Both the position numbers and the translations under genes were made by a program. A DNA stretch of 64,000 nt from Halobacteriales archaeon QS_4_69_31 (lineage in GTDB: Archaea > Halobacteriota > Halobacteria > Halobacteriales > Haloarculaceae). The stretch lies in the NCBI GenBank assembly GCA_003021655.1, contig PXRP01000055.1:1-64000 (forward strand). The letters run 5' to 3'. This document shows, in pieces, positions 1 to 7,930 of this stretch (positions within the stretch are counted from its first letter, which is position 1; each line of letters opens with the position of its first letter). The notes below the pieces were generated by a model. That model was given only the letters and a program-made list of their open reading frames with translations, made no database searches and was not told where the DNA came from.

Positions 1-60
1 CTCCACAAACGACAAGTCTATCCACGCGATATCACTGTCGAGGCGTTCGGTTTTGGCCAT
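1..60 (-). CDS. N-terminus of an unidentified protein (partial, runs off the left edge)
   Basis: The minus strand reads ATG at 58-60 followed by about 20 open codons (MAKTERLDSDIAWIDLSFVE) to the window edge. A TATA-like stretch (GTTAAGTTAG, about 91-100) lies roughly 30 nt upstream, which fits a leaderless haloarchaeal transcript and supports this start. Too little is visible to name a family. It is divergent from the TRAM gene at 167. Confidence 0.5.
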   Translation of the reverse strand, partial: MAKTERLDSDIAWIDLSFVE

Positions 61-166
61 AGACACTCTGAAATCGAACGCCTCATCCTCTAACTTAACA
101 CGACCCGACGGAGCGACCGAACTACTATAACAGAGGCCACCTATTTGCCGCCCGGAGGTCTACACA

Positions 167-562
167 TTGGAGATCTCGGATAAGTTACTGTGTCTGTTCA
201 GTGCGGAAGTATCAGACGACGGAGATAGGTGCGTCGTCGAAGTGCCACGGCGCGAGGTCGACACTGGCTCGGTTGCCCCGGGCGAGACCTACCGCGTGGC
301 GCTCATCGACTCGAACGGCGAGACGGCAGAGGGGACCGACGAGGACAACGTCCCGTCCGAGCCCCAGCCACCGGTCGAGGCGGGCGAGATCCGGTACGTC
401 GAGATCGAGGACATCGGCAAGCAGGGCGACGGCATCGCGCGCGTCGAGCGCGGGTACGTCATCATCGTTCCGGGCGCCGAGGTCGGCGAACGCGTCAAAG
501 TCGAGGTCACCGAGGTCAAGTCCAACTTCGCGGTGGGCGAGATCATCGAGGAAGAGGTCTGA
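167..562 (+). CDS. TRAM domain protein
   Basis: A 131-residue protein whose last 60 residues (about 70-131) form a TRAM domain, the small OB-like RNA-binding module also found in tRNA methylthiotransferases and uracil methyltransferases. The core pattern is visible: GDGIARV, then VIIVPGAEVGE, then VKVEVTEVKSNFAVGEI. The first 65 residues are acidic and not recognised. The start is TTG at 167. It is chosen because GGAGGT at 154-159 sits 7 nt upstream and a TATA-like TACTATAAC lies at 122-130. Stand-alone TRAM proteins are common in haloarchaea and are thought to act as RNA chaperones or regulators; that role here is inferred from the family. Confidence 0.85.
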   Translation: MEISDKLLCLFSAEVSDDGDRCVVEVPRREVDTGSVAPGETYRVALIDSNGETAEGTDEDNVPSEPQPPVEAGEIRYVEIEDIGKQGDGIARVERGYVIIVPGAEVGERVKVEVTEVKSNFAVGEIIEEEV

Positions 563-726
563 CCCGCGGGGGCCTCTCGACCAGTTTACCGACAGCACCA
601 ACACGGCCACCCAGCGGCGGCGCTACCGGGACCGAACGCCACGTCGAACGGCGCCGATCGCACGAGTGCGGCGTGTTTACCGACCGTACCAAACCCGCTA
701 TAGGTGTGTCTACCGAACGGGGAGAC

Positions 727-1008
727 ATGAGCGCGACTTCGGCGAGCGCCAGTGCGGGCACGGACGCGGGCGAGTCAGCCGACGCGGTCGAGTCGGTCCT
801 CTCGGAGAAACAGCGGCGGATCCTCGCTTTCCTCAGCGACCGCGCCGGGGAGCAGACCTACTTCAAATCCCGGCTCGTCGGCGACGAACTCGACCTCTCG
901 GCCAAGGAGGTCGGGACGAACATGACCGCCCTCCAGGAACACGACGTGGGTATCACCGTCGAGAAGTGGGGCTACTCCTCGTCGACGACCTGGAAGGTCA
1001 CCGCCTGA
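727..1008 (+). CDS. DUF7123-type winged-helix protein
   Basis: A 93-residue protein. After an Ala/Ser/Asp-rich leader (1-25) comes a compact helical region (SEKQRRILAFL, then SAKEVGTNMTALQ, then a strand pair ending SSSTTWKVT) that looks like a small winged helix. It matches the haloarchaeal DUF7123 family as I know it; its function is not established. ATG at 727 is preferred over longer in-frame extensions upstream because those have the basic, low-complexity look of frame shadows and 727 is where acidic composition begins. About 165 bp separates it from the TRAM gene, so it probably has its own promoter. Confidence 0.75.
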   Translation: MSATSASASAGTDAGESADAVESVLSEKQRRILAFLSDRAGEQTYFKSRLVGDELDLSAKEVGTNMTALQEHDVGITVEKWGYSSSTTWKVTA

Positions 1009-1237
1009 GCCGGCAGGATGCGTTCGGCCGACTGGCCGAAGAGAACCGGCGCGCGGACAGCTACTTGATTCACGTTCCCGGGCCCGCCGCTGGCGGCGAC
1101 CGCCCACGTCGCGGTCTACTGGTCGCCGTTCGTCGCCGGGGCCTTCGTCCTCGTCCCGGGAGCCGGGCTCTTGCGCGTCCGGCGGTAGGACCGTCGGGAC
1201 GTCGCCGGCCCTGGTGTCGGACCGCACTCCGGCCCGT

Positions 1238-1618
1238 TCAGGCGAGTTCGGTCGTGATGTCCGTCGAGGAGACCATCCCGACGTAGTCGCCGTGGCTATC
1301 GATGACCGGGAGGTGTTTGATGCCGTAGTTGGTCATCATCGCGGCAGCCTCGCTCAGTTCCAGCGAGGTGGTGACCCGCTCGACCGGCGACGTCATCACG
1401 TCGCCCACTGTCGCCGACGAGAGGTCCACGTCGTCGGCGACGGCCGCGACCACGTCCGTAGTCGTGACGATCCCCGCCGACGACCCCGGGACGAAGAGTC
1501 CGTTGATCTCCTTCGAGCGCATCCGTTTGGCCGCCTCTCTGACTGTCGCGTCCGCCGAAATCGTCTCCAGCGGCGTCGACATGACCTCCTCGATGCGTAC
1601 GATGTCGTCTGTTCCCAT
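1238..1618 (-). CDS. CBS-pair domain protein
   Basis: A 126-residue protein made almost entirely of one Bateman module. CBS motif 1 spans about residues 8-60 (VMSTPLETISADATVREAA to GIVTTTDVV). CBS motif 2 spans about 70-125 (VMTSPVERVTT to MVSSTDITTEL). Such pairs bind adenine nucleotides or related ligands and act as small energy-sensing modules; no effector domain is attached here. ATG at 1618 is chosen because the upstream extension is Arg/Pro-rich and unlike the family. It stands alone, convergent with the gene ending at 1008. Confidence 0.9.
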   Translation of the reverse strand: MGTDDIVRIEEVMSTPLETISADATVREAAKRMRSKEINGLFVPGSSAGIVTTTDVVAAVADDVDLSSATVGDVMTSPVERVTTSLELSEAAAMMTNYGIKHLPVIDSHGDYVGMVSSTDITTELA

Positions 1619-1956
1619 AGAACGAGCAACGAAACCAGGGCCTTTCGGTCTTTCTCTCCCCGGACCGCGTGGTGTGGCCACCTGCCCGGAACTCAACCTG
1701 TCTTTCCCTCAACAGGTGCGGGTTCGACATCGTGGACGACAACGGCGGAACCGGGCCCTCCGGAACGCTCCGTGTCGCTCGGGTCCGAAGCTTCTCCGAG
1801 TCGGGTCTGAACCTGGACGGCCCGGGTGGGTCGCTCCTCGACGGGAGCCTACCGCCACGCTGGGCCCGCTCGGAAATGGTTCTCGCGCTGAACGCTACTG
1901 ACGATCCGGTCGCAATCGGGCGGTTTTCTCCGCTCGAGGTTCTGGGAGATCCATCG

Positions 1957-2203
1957 ATGTCAACGGACGATCCGCACGACCTCGAACCCATCGAACCGCG
2001 CACCGCGCAGGAACTGTACCTCGACCACAAGGCGAATTAATGCAGCGAAGTCACAGTCAAGAGTCACGAGTACCGGACGAACTTCTTCGTGGAGTGGTTC
2101 TCGGAGAACGATATCGACAACATGAACGACCTCAGTAGACGTGACATCCATCAGCACCGGCTGTGGCGGAAAGGAGAGGGCGGACTGAACTGCTGTGTTG
2201 AAT
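1957..2203 (+). pseudogene. Tyrosine integrase, N-terminal remnant
   Basis: From ATG 1957 the frame encodes the SAM-like N-terminal DNA-binding domain of a haloarchaeal phage-type integrase (AQELYLDHKA, then SEVTVKSHEYRTNFFVEWFS, then DIDNMNDLSRRDIHQHRLW). A TAA interrupts it at 2038-2040, and the similarity runs straight through in the same frame to about 2203, where it ends at a further stop. The catalytic domain with the Arg-His-Arg-Tyr residues is absent. The gene is therefore doubly broken. It lies on the far side of the 3' end of tRNA-Arg, the usual target of such integrases, so it is most simply the scar of a former tRNA-integrated element. Confidence 0.75.
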
Positions 2204-2232
2204 AGGCAGACGGCATCGGGATAGACCGTTAA

Positions 2233-2364
2233 ATCAGTAAGGACGAAGCCGAGGAGGTCGAAACTCGGGATGACTACGGTGAGATTCGGTTTATCAACCC
2301 GCCGAAGCACTACCGTCTCACTGAGCAGGCGGTCGAACTCTACGAAGCCGAGGAGGAGTGGTAA
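2233..2364 (+). pseudogene. C-terminal fragment of an HTH-type protein
   Basis: An open stretch encoding about 43 residues that end YRLTEQAVELYEAEEEW and then TAA at 2362-2364. This looks like the C-terminal part of a winged-helix protein of the kind often encoded beside integrases in haloarchaeal elements. No start codon or N-terminal half is present, and a stop codon sits directly upstream in frame. The GGAGGAG inside its last codons provides a ribosome binding site for the nuclease gene at 2367, so the two were probably translationally coupled when intact. The family assignment is tentative. Confidence 0.45.
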
Positions 2365-2366
2365 CG

Positions 2367-2666
2367 ATGGTGTCGAAAGCCCATCAGCAGGGAGTCAAAC
2401 GAACGGTCCGTGAACACGACAAAGAAGGATGGAACGTCCGAGCGGAGGTGAGTGGATGGCCTCAACCGCCTACGATAGCGGGTCGGCGTCCGGATGTGCT
2501 GGCTACCAAGCGAGGAAGCCGACGGGTCATCGAGATCGAGACGGACGCGAACGCACATCAGGGCCAGCATGAAACCTTCCGCCGGCATGCAGCACAGAAG
2601 ACGAATACCATCTTCATCGGCTACATCGTCGATTCGGCAGGTCGTCGGATAGAACAGTTCGAGTAG
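2367..2666 (+). CDS. Small PD-(D/E)xK-like nuclease family protein
   Basis: A 99-residue protein. Its middle carries a restriction-endonuclease-like signature: RRPDVLA, then about ten residues later VIEIET, followed by an HET and a QKTNTIFIGYIV strand. That spacing suits the D...ExE/K metal site of the fold. ATG 2367 is preceded by GGAGGAG at 2351-2357, inside the tail of the upstream fragment. It belongs to the decayed element near tRNA-Arg and seems to be the only intact gene left in it. It could serve as an element-borne nuclease or Holliday-junction-type enzyme; the substrate cannot be told from sequence. Similar small proteins are common near haloarchaeal integrases. Confidence 0.65.
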   Translation: MVSKAHQQGVKRTVREHDKEGWNVRAEVSGWPQPPTIAGRRPDVLATKRGSRRVIEIETDANAHQGQHETFRRHAAQKTNTIFIGYIVDSAGRRIEQFE

Positions 2667-2669
2667 TTC

Positions 2670-2691
2670 GGGGGGCCCTAACCCCCGTTTT
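2670..2691 (+). terminator. GC hairpin followed by T run after the nuclease gene
   Basis: Immediately after the TAG at 2664-2666 comes CGGGGG, a short CCCTAA loop, CCCCCG and then TTTT. It resembles an intrinsic terminator and sits exactly where one is expected. Confidence 0.6.
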
Positions 2692-2907
2692 GTCTTGCTG
2701 AAAATCCACCGGCAACTGAGCACCGAGTACGCTCTAACGCGCACAACGTCCGCGAGCACCGAAAGAACTAGGTGCGTTCGGAACCAGCAATACATGAAGG
2801 CACGAAGGCGACGGGGTGCGTGTTCCGAAGGTATGAACTCTAACCGTCCGGGCGAAAACCGCAGTAGGGCGTCGGTGTGGCCGGCAACAAAACGAACCGT
2901 CGATGGA

Positions 2908-2982
2908 TGGGCGCTGCAGGATTTGAACCCGCGACAACTTGGTCCGAAGCCAAGCACTCTGTCCAGACTGAGCTAAGCGCCC
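2908..2982 (-). tRNA. tRNA-Arg (anticodon TCG)
   Basis: The minus strand folds into a complete 75-nt cloverleaf. The acceptor is GGGCGCT paired with AGCGCCC plus discriminator A. The anticodon stem is CTTGG/CCAAG around the loop CTTCGGA (anticodon TCG), and the T arm is GCGGG-TTCAAAT-CCTGC. No intron is present and CCA is not encoded. Its 3' end faces the integrase remnant at 1957-2203, so it is the likely former attachment site, although no second copy of the tRNA 3' end was found. Confidence 0.97.
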
Positions 2983-3145
2983 CGCATCCGGTGGTAAGCC
3001 CGCGTTCGCGTTTAAACCCCCCGATCCGGCGTCGCCGCGGGGAAACCCCGACCGAGTCATAAAAACTACCGAGATATGCCACCGTCCCCGGCAAACTTTT
3101 GTTTGTGCGTGATGGATAATATAAAAAGATTTTAACTGCATCCAA

Positions 3146-3151
3146 TTTATA
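3146..3151 (+). promoter_or_regulatory. TATA box of the RecA-like ATPase gene
   Basis: TTTATA lies 36-41 nt upstream of ATG 3187 within an AT-rich block (3095-3155) that contrasts with the surrounding GC-rich DNA. The spacing predicts transcription starting about 10 nt before the start codon. Confidence 0.5.
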
Positions 3152-3186
3152 GTGGCAGGTATCAGACGCGGGACGACCTCCACGCG

Positions 3187-3831
3187 ATGACACACCGAAT
3201 GTACGACCTGGGACAAGATTTCGACGGCGTGGCGCTCGCTGCCGGTACGAACGTGCTCGTCTCCGGGCCGCCACTGACCGGCAAGCGACGGCTGGCGATG
3301 AGGATACTCGCGCACGGCTCCGACCGGGGAGAGGGTGCGATCGTCGTCACGACGCGGGACAGTGCCGACCGCGTACTCGGGGATTACGAGCAGCTCGTCT
3401 CGGACCCGGAGACCGTCGACATCGGGATCGTCGACTGCGTCACGAAACACCAGGGTCGGTCCGCGCGGGATACCGACGTCGTCAAGTACGCTTCCTCGCC
3501 GGAGGACATGACGGGGATCGGTATCGACTTCTCGGAGTTCGTCGAGGAGTTCCGCATCGACCGCGGCATCGACGACGTCCGGGTGATGGTGGACTCGCTG
3601 ACCACGCTGTTGATGTACTCGGACGTCCAGACGGTGTTCCGGTTCATGCACGTGTTCGCGAGTCGTATCGAGAACGCCGACGCGCTCGGAGTTCACGTCA
3701 TCGAGTCGACCGCCCACGAGGAGGAGACGCTGAACACGCTCAAGCAACTGTACGACGGAGTCATCGAGGTCGCCGAGGACGGCGAGGTCACCAGCACGCT
3801 CCCGGACGCCGAGGAGCAGCCGGGTCAGTGA
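3187..3831 (+). CDS. RecA-superfamily (KaiC/RAD55-like) ATPase
   Basis: A 214-residue single-domain protein. A Walker A-like loop GPPLTGKR lies at residues 27-34, with Arg where Ser/Thr is usual. A Walker B-type strand (VRVMVDSLTTLL) lies near residues 138-149 and is followed by a helix and strand pair (GVHVIESTAHEEE) typical of KaiC/GvpD-like haloarchaeal proteins. These are usually regulatory ATPases; the altered P-loop raises the possibility that nucleotide is bound but hydrolysed poorly. The start could instead be ATG 3199, but 3187 fits the TATA position better. It stands alone, 68 bp before the CoA-binding protein gene. Confidence 0.8.
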   Translation: MTHRMYDLGQDFDGVALAAGTNVLVSGPPLTGKRRLAMRILAHGSDRGEGAIVVTTRDSADRVLGDYEQLVSDPETVDIGIVDCVTKHQGRSARDTDVVKYASSPEDMTGIGIDFSEFVEEFRIDRGIDDVRVMVDSLTTLLMYSDVQTVFRFMHVFASRIENADALGVHVIESTAHEEETLNTLKQLYDGVIEVAEDGEVTSTLPDAEEQPGQ

Positions 3832-3899
3832 CCGAAGGCGTCGGGCCAGGACGGCGGGAGGGCGGCAGGCTTTTGCCCGGCTCACCCCTTCGTTTGGGT

Positions 3900-4310
3900 A
3901 TGCCCGTCGACTCCGACGATCGCCTCCTGGAGATCCTCGAGTACGAGACGATCGCCGTCGTCGGCTGTTCGAGGACGCCGGGAGAGGCAGCCCACAGCAT
4001 CCCTCACTATATGGCCGACCACGGGTACGACGTGATCCCGGTCAACCCGTTCGCCGGAGAGATTCTGGGCCGGGACGCCTACGACACACTCGCGGACGTC
4101 ACCGAGGAGGTCGACATTGTGGACGTGTTCCGCCCGAGCGAGGAGGTCGCAGGGATCGTGGACGAGGTGCTGGAGCGGGACGACGTCCGTGCCGTCTGGC
4201 TCCAGCTGGGCATCAGAGACGACGAGGCCGGCGAACGCGTCGAGGACAGCGGCCGGCTGTTCGTCCAGGACCGATGCCTGAAAGTCGAACACCAGCGACT
4301 GATGGGCTGA
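3900..4310 (+). CDS. CoA-binding domain protein (YccU-like)
   Basis: A 136-residue Rossmann-like protein. After a short leader comes IAVVGCSRTPGEAAHSI at about residues 17-33, which is the nucleotide/CoA-binding loop. Then follow VIPVNP and IVDVFRPSEEV, and AVWLQLGIRDDEA where succinyl-CoA-synthetase-like proteins bind CoA. It is a stand-alone CoA-binding domain, common in archaea and bacteria, and its physiological role is unknown. ATG 3900 is favoured over an upstream GTG because the extra 24 residues are Arg/Gly-rich and not part of the fold. The length is normal for the family. Confidence 0.9.
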   Translation: MPVDSDDRLLEILEYETIAVVGCSRTPGEAAHSIPHYMADHGYDVIPVNPFAGEILGRDAYDTLADVTEEVDIVDVFRPSEEVAGIVDEVLERDDVRAVWLQLGIRDDEAGERVEDSGRLFVQDRCLKVEHQRLMG

Positions 4311-4511
4311 GAGACCGCCGGAATCGACGCCGACCTCCGGTCCAGGCCGAAACCGCGGCCCGGTCCCGGTCGACGCCGCAGTTCTGGCACCACGTCGGCG
4401 GTCCGGTCTGCCCGAGGACGGTACCACAGCAGGGGATGGCGACACCGCGGTCTGCCCGTAGCGGGAGTGAAGCCTCGCCGGCGGTCCCGGGGGTCCACGC
4501 GGTCTCTGGCT

Positions 4512-4952
4512 TCAGTCCCCGGAGTCCGGCGAGTCACGGTCGCCGTCGCCCGCGGTCGCGTCGGTTCCGCCGTCGGCGCCCCCGTCATTGCCGTCGGCGC
4601 CCCCGTCGCCGCCGGTGTCGTCCGGCGCGCCAGTGTCGTCCGGTCCGCCGCCGTCGGTTTCGCCCGCGGCGGCCTCGGTGTTCTCGTCGGGGGACTCGTC
4701 GACGCTCCCGTGGTCCGCCTCAGCTCGTGCGATTACCTCGTCGACGTCGATGCCCTGTTCGGCCGCGAGGGCTTCGACGAGAGCCCGCTGTTCTGCGAGT
4801 TCGCGGTCCATCGCTTCGATCTGGTCGCTGGTGCTCTCGACGCGCTCGCGGAGTTCCCCGAGCTGTTCGACGAGGTAGTTGACCTTCTTGTAGAGCTGTT
4901 CGGCCAGGTCGGTGACGCGCTGGACCTTCTTCGCGGTGTCTCCGAAGGGCAT
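4512..4952 (-). CDS. DUF5798-type coiled-coil protein with acidic Gly/Asp tail
   Basis: A 146-residue protein. Residues about 5-70 are a long amphipathic coiled coil (VTDLAEQLYKKVNYLVEQLG onward). Residues about 85-146 are a low-complexity Gly/Asp/Thr tail. This matches the haloarchaeal DUF5798 layout, whose function is unknown. The coiled coil suggests oligomerisation and the tail is probably disordered. ATG 4952 is the first plausible start; the apparent open frame upstream is a shadow of the membrane protein gene on the other strand. The low-complexity tail is the type of sequence that varies between strains. Confidence 0.8.
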   Translation of the reverse strand: MPFGDTAKKVQRVTDLAEQLYKKVNYLVEQLGELRERVESTSDQIEAMDRELAEQRALVEALAAEQGIDVDEVIARAEADHGSVDESPDENTEAAAGETDGGGPDDTGAPDDTGGDGGADGNDGGADGGTDATAGDGDRDSPDSGD

Positions 4953-5051
4953 AGTCGTGCCTGGACACGCTGGGGTAACTCCGTTTCGCTTCTGTCGAGC
5001 CCTCGACGGTGAAACACGGGAATTATCACGCGACCGCCCCGAGCGTCGGAC

Positions 5052-5471
5052 ATGGAGCGGACCCGGCTCGCGCCACTCGTCGGTATCGTCGGCTGTGGGC
5101 TCGTCGCAACGTCGCTCGCAGTCCCGTACCTCCTCGTTCGGACCTCGCCGGGGACGGCCACCAGTCTCTACTACGGGGCAAGCGTGGTGAACCCGCTGTT
5201 CGGCGGTCTTCTGGCGCTGGTGGCCGTGATCGTCCTCGCGGCGGGCAGCCAGGAGCGGACCGACCCCGTACTGGCCGCCGGGATCGCGCTCTCGCTGGGG
5301 GTCTTTCTGGTCGTCGTGGTCGCGGTCTGGGCCGTGACGGTGCCGAGAGCCGTGGTGGTGGACATGGACGCACCGGCGGTCATCGAACACCACCGGTGGG
5401 CGACGACCACGGTGGCTGCGGTCGTCCCGCTGGCGAGCGGGTGGTGGGCGCGGACGCTCGGACTGCTCTGA
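5052..5471 (+). CDS. DUF7548-like four-helix membrane protein
   Basis: A 139-residue hydrophobic protein with four predicted membrane helices: about 8-28 (LAPLVGIVGCGLVATSLAVP), 45-65 (VNPLFGGLLALVAVIVLAA), 73-95 (LAAGIALSLGVFLVVVVAVW) and 115-135. Short charged loops separate them. It resembles a small membrane family seen across haloarchaea (DUF7548). No catalytic motif is visible and no function can be assigned. It precedes the SRP RNA gene by about 75 bp, which probably has its own strong promoter. Confidence 0.75.
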   Translation: MERTRLAPLVGIVGCGLVATSLAVPYLLVRTSPGTATSLYYGASVVNPLFGGLLALVAVIVLAAGSQERTDPVLAAGIALSLGVFLVVVVAVWAVTVPRAVVVDMDAPAVIEHHRWATTTVAAVVPLASGWWARTLGLL

Positions 5472-5514
5472 AGCCACGTCACGTGGGGCAAAGCAGGGGC
5501 GCCGTCCGAAAGGC

Positions 5515-5520
5515 CCTTAT
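5515..5520 (+). promoter_or_regulatory. TATA-like box of the SRP RNA gene
   Basis: CTTATG at 5515-5520 lies about 27-30 nt before the position where SRP RNA-like sequence begins (about 5545). The upstream GCCGTCCGAAAGG would hold the purine-rich BRE. Confidence 0.45.
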
Positions 5521-5544
5521 GGGGGACGGCGGTACGTCCCGAGT

Positions 5545-5860
5545 GGACTAGGTCGGGCAGCTAGGCCCTGCTCGTCACCCGCCCTATGGCCTTCAGCGGG
5601 GACCGAATCCCGGGGGCGTCCGGACTGCCGGACGTGGGCCCCGTGAGCCAACGTGGAAGCCTCGTCCTGCGGGGACGGCGGTCCACGGGGTCGTCTCTGA
5701 AGGGAGGCGGACCCGTGGTTGACCGGGGGCACTCCGTCAGGCACGGAAGTGAGCAGCGGACCCCTGGACACCCGTCGCTCACAGGGTCGCGGGGTGGAGG
5801 AGGCAAACGGGATTCCCCGCGCCCGAAAGGCCGGGCAATCCCGGGCGTCCGTTTCAACTC
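5545..5860 (+). ncRNA. ffs: Archaeal signal recognition particle (7S) RNA
   Basis: A roughly 315-nt, very GC-rich, protein-free segment with the universal SRP helix 8 signature: GTCAGG at 5736-5741, GGAAGT at 5745-5750 and GAGCAGC at 5751-5757. These form the asymmetric and symmetric loops that bind SRP54. The 5' part (CTAGGTCGGGC..GGCCCTGCTCG) resembles the helix 3/4 domain of euryarchaeal 7S RNAs. The RNA scaffolds SRP19 and SRP54 and targets nascent membrane and secreted proteins. The ends are approximate: the 5' end is set from the TATA spacing and the 3' end from where strong pairing stops. Confidence 0.9.
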
Positions 5861-5929
5861 CTCCGAGCGACCGCTCAGTCTCGAATAGTCCGCTGTGGTG
5901 GCGCCAGCGGCCGGGGAGTCTGGGAGAAG

Positions 5930-5935
5930 TATTTA
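5930..5935 (+). promoter_or_regulatory. TATA box of the lipoprotein gene
   Basis: TATTTA lies 25 nt upstream of GTG 5960, so transcription would begin essentially at the start codon. This leaderless arrangement supports that GTG start. Confidence 0.5.
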
Positions 5936-5959
5936 CGTCTCACTCCACGAGAGACGTGC

Positions 5960-6832
5960 GTGCAGAGAGCCCACGTGGTCGTGGCGTTTCTCCTGGTAGT
6001 GAGCGGCTGCAACGGCCTGGGCGGCGTGACGGGGGATAGCCAGCCGGCGGAGACGCTGACGCCCGCCCCGGTCCCGAGCGCGGAGCCGACGCCGACCCGG
6101 GCTCTCGACGAGGGCGAGTGCGTCGCACCGCGCCCGGCCGCGCAGGTGACCACCCCGACTGCGACCGCGGACGGCCGGCAGACGTGGGCGATCAACGGGA
6201 CCATCCAAGGGTCAGAACTCGTCGAGCGCCACGAGCGGATCCTCCCTCGATACGACTACCAGTTGCGCGCCGGGACGGACCGGCGCGTCTGGTCGCTGCG
6301 CAACCACACTACCTTCGCCTACGAGAGCGGTGGCTCCGAGGACGCGACCGTCACGGCCTACGCCGTCGGCGGACGGCTGTACGAACTGTACAACAGCTCG
6401 GAGGGCACGACGCTCGTCCGGGGGCGGTACCACGAGTCCGCGCTCCGTGACTCGAAGTACGTCGCATCGCTGACCGGCGAGGACTGGCTGGAGGGCGTGA
6501 TCGGGTCCTACCCCTACAGGGTGGTGGGCACGAAGACCTGGCGCGGTATGGACGTGCACGTTCTGAACACGACGGTGTTCACGTACACGTTCGTCGACAG
6601 GAAGTACCTGCTCGAGATCGAGTCGACGGTCTACGTCGACCGGCGCGGCGTCATCAGGTACGTCGACCACTACGAGCGGTACACGTGGGACTCGAGCACG
6701 CTTGACGACACCGACGTCGTGGACACGACGTTCACCGTGACCGACCTGGACCCGGACAACGTCACGCGCCCGAGCGCGTTCTGTGAACTCGACCCGGCCG
6801 CGGTCGGAGTCGTCGACCGGACCCACGACTAA
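5960..6832 (+). CDS. DUF7537-type secreted lipoprotein
   Basis: A 290-residue protein with a classic lipoprotein signal: a hydrophobic stretch HVVVAFLLVVSGC with the lipobox Cys near residue 17, then a Pro/Thr-rich linker (TLTPAPVPSAEPTPTRA). The mature part is beta-rich with repeated Tyr/Val strands (YDYQLRAGTDRRVW, VYVDRRGVIRYVDHYERY). A paralogue of the same design lies at 16469-17410. These haloarchaeal surface lipoproteins resemble LolA/LppX-type folds in layout, but no ligand is known. Cell-surface location is inferred from the lipobox. Confidence 0.8.
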   Translation: MQRAHVVVAFLLVVSGCNGLGGVTGDSQPAETLTPAPVPSAEPTPTRALDEGECVAPRPAAQVTTPTATADGRQTWAINGTIQGSELVERHERILPRYDYQLRAGTDRRVWSLRNHTTFAYESGGSEDATVTAYAVGGRLYELYNSSEGTTLVRGRYHESALRDSKYVASLTGEDWLEGVIGSYPYRVVGTKTWRGMDVHVLNTTVFTYTFVDRKYLLEIESTVYVDRRGVIRYVDHYERYTWDSSTLDDTDVVDTTFTVTDLDPDNVTRPSAFCELDPAAVGVVDRTHD

Positions 6833-6997
6833 ACGGACCGGCCGCTCGATGGCCGTCTGTCTCGCCACGGCGGCGACAGGCGGACCCCTCCGGTGGCGTG
6901 GCTGACCGGGACCGGACCCGGGGGTGGCCACCCCGTCCCGGCGCCGCCACAGCGAGGAAACCCGGACGGGTACGGGAGGGCGCGGTCGATACCGTCT

Positions 6998-7930
6998 TCA
7001 GTCGTCGGCCGGTTCCGCCAGCCCCTCGACGTTGGCGAGTTCGAGGCCGCCGCCGATGGTGCGGTTCGGGTAGGGGATGTTGATACCTTCCTCGTCGAAC
7101 CGCTGTTTGACGGCCTGGACGTACTCGCCGCGGGTCTTCACGAAGTCGGCGCGGCTCGGGTCCTCGATCCAGATGCGCGACTGGAGGCCGACCGAGGAGT
7201 CGCCCAGTTCGACCAGCCGGACGGTCGGAGCGGGGTCTTCCATGATCCCCTCGTGAGCCTCGGCCTCCTCGACGATGATCTCGGTCGCTTTGTCGATGTC
7301 GTCGTCGTAGCCGATGCCGAAGACGAACTTCAGGCGGAGCTGGCCTTTCGCGACGGGGTTTTTGATGACGCCGTCGGTCAAATTGGAGTTCGGGACGGTC
7401 AGCAGTTCGTTGTCGAACGTGCGGACCCGCGAGACACGGAGGCTGATGTCCTCGACGATGCCGGCGTTGTCCTCCCACTCGATCCAGTCGCCGACCCGGA
7501 ACGGCTCGTCCGTGAAGATGAAGACCCCGGCGACGAAGTTCTTGAAGACGTCCTGCATGGCGAAGCCGATGGCCAGCGTCGCGGCGGCCCCGACCGTCGC
7601 CAGCGCCGTGAGGATGTTCCCGTAGCCCGCGAGCGCGAACGCCGCGCCGACCGCGACGAAGACGACGACGATGCTGGTCACCTTCTCCAGGGGGTTGCGG
7701 GCGTGCTTGTCGAGGTCGCGAGCGGCCAGCACCCGGCTCACGAGCGGCACGATTATCAGACGTCCCAGGACATAGACCGCGACGAACACCAGCAGGAACG
7801 TCATTACCGAGCCGATGGAGTTCGCCAGTTGCGTCGACAGGCCCAGATTCTCGGCCAGCAGTTTCGCGATAGCACCCGACGGCGCCACGTCGGTCTGCAA
7901 CGGTACCAGCCCGCCCAGCGCCCCGCTCAT
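6998..7930 (-). CDS. MscS-family mechanosensitive channel
   Basis: A 310-residue protein. It has N-terminal membrane helices (SVMTFLLVFVAVYVLGRLII at about 38-58, IVVVFVAVGAAFALAGYGNI at about 85-105), then the MscS pore helix region TALATVGAAATLAIGFAMQD. The beta domain follows (FIFTDEPFRVGDWIEW, VRTFDNELLTVPNS) and then a C-terminal alpha/beta domain. It opens in response to membrane tension and releases solutes on osmotic downshift, which matters for a halophile. Its ATG overlaps the stop of the YhbY-like gene (ATGA at 7927-7930), so the two are translationally coupled. Confidence 0.93.
   Translation of the reverse strand: MSGALGGLVPLQTDVAPSGAIAKLLAENLGLSTQLANSIGSVMTFLLVFVAVYVLGRLIIVPLVSRVLAARDLDKHARNPLEKVTSIVVVFVAVGAAFALAGYGNILTALATVGAAATLAIGFAMQDVFKNFVAGVFIFTDEPFRVGDWIEWEDNAGIVEDISLRVSRVRTFDNELLTVPNSNLTDGVIKNPVAKGQLRLKFVFGIGYDDDIDKATEIIVEEAEAHEGIMEDPAPTVRLVELGDSSVGLQSRIWIEDPSRADFVKTRGEYVQAVKQRFDEEGINIPYPNRTIGGGLELANVEGLAEPADD

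Noticed and set aside
201-1286. Long plus-strand frame across the TRAM and DUF7123 genes
   Set aside because: Arg/Ser/Pro-rich composition typical of wrong frames in GC-rich DNA; it overlaps two recognised genes.
1711-1735. Possible duplicate of the tRNA-Arg T arm (GTGCGGGTTCGACA) marking an old att site
   Set aside because: It lies on the opposite strand to the tRNA and matches only about 8 bases, so it cannot be the direct repeat expected of integration.
1619-1956. Possible gene in the 338-bp gap before the integrase remnant
   Set aside because: A plus frame from 1669 is open but has no domain and joins the integrase stub only by chance. I see nothing supported in this gap.
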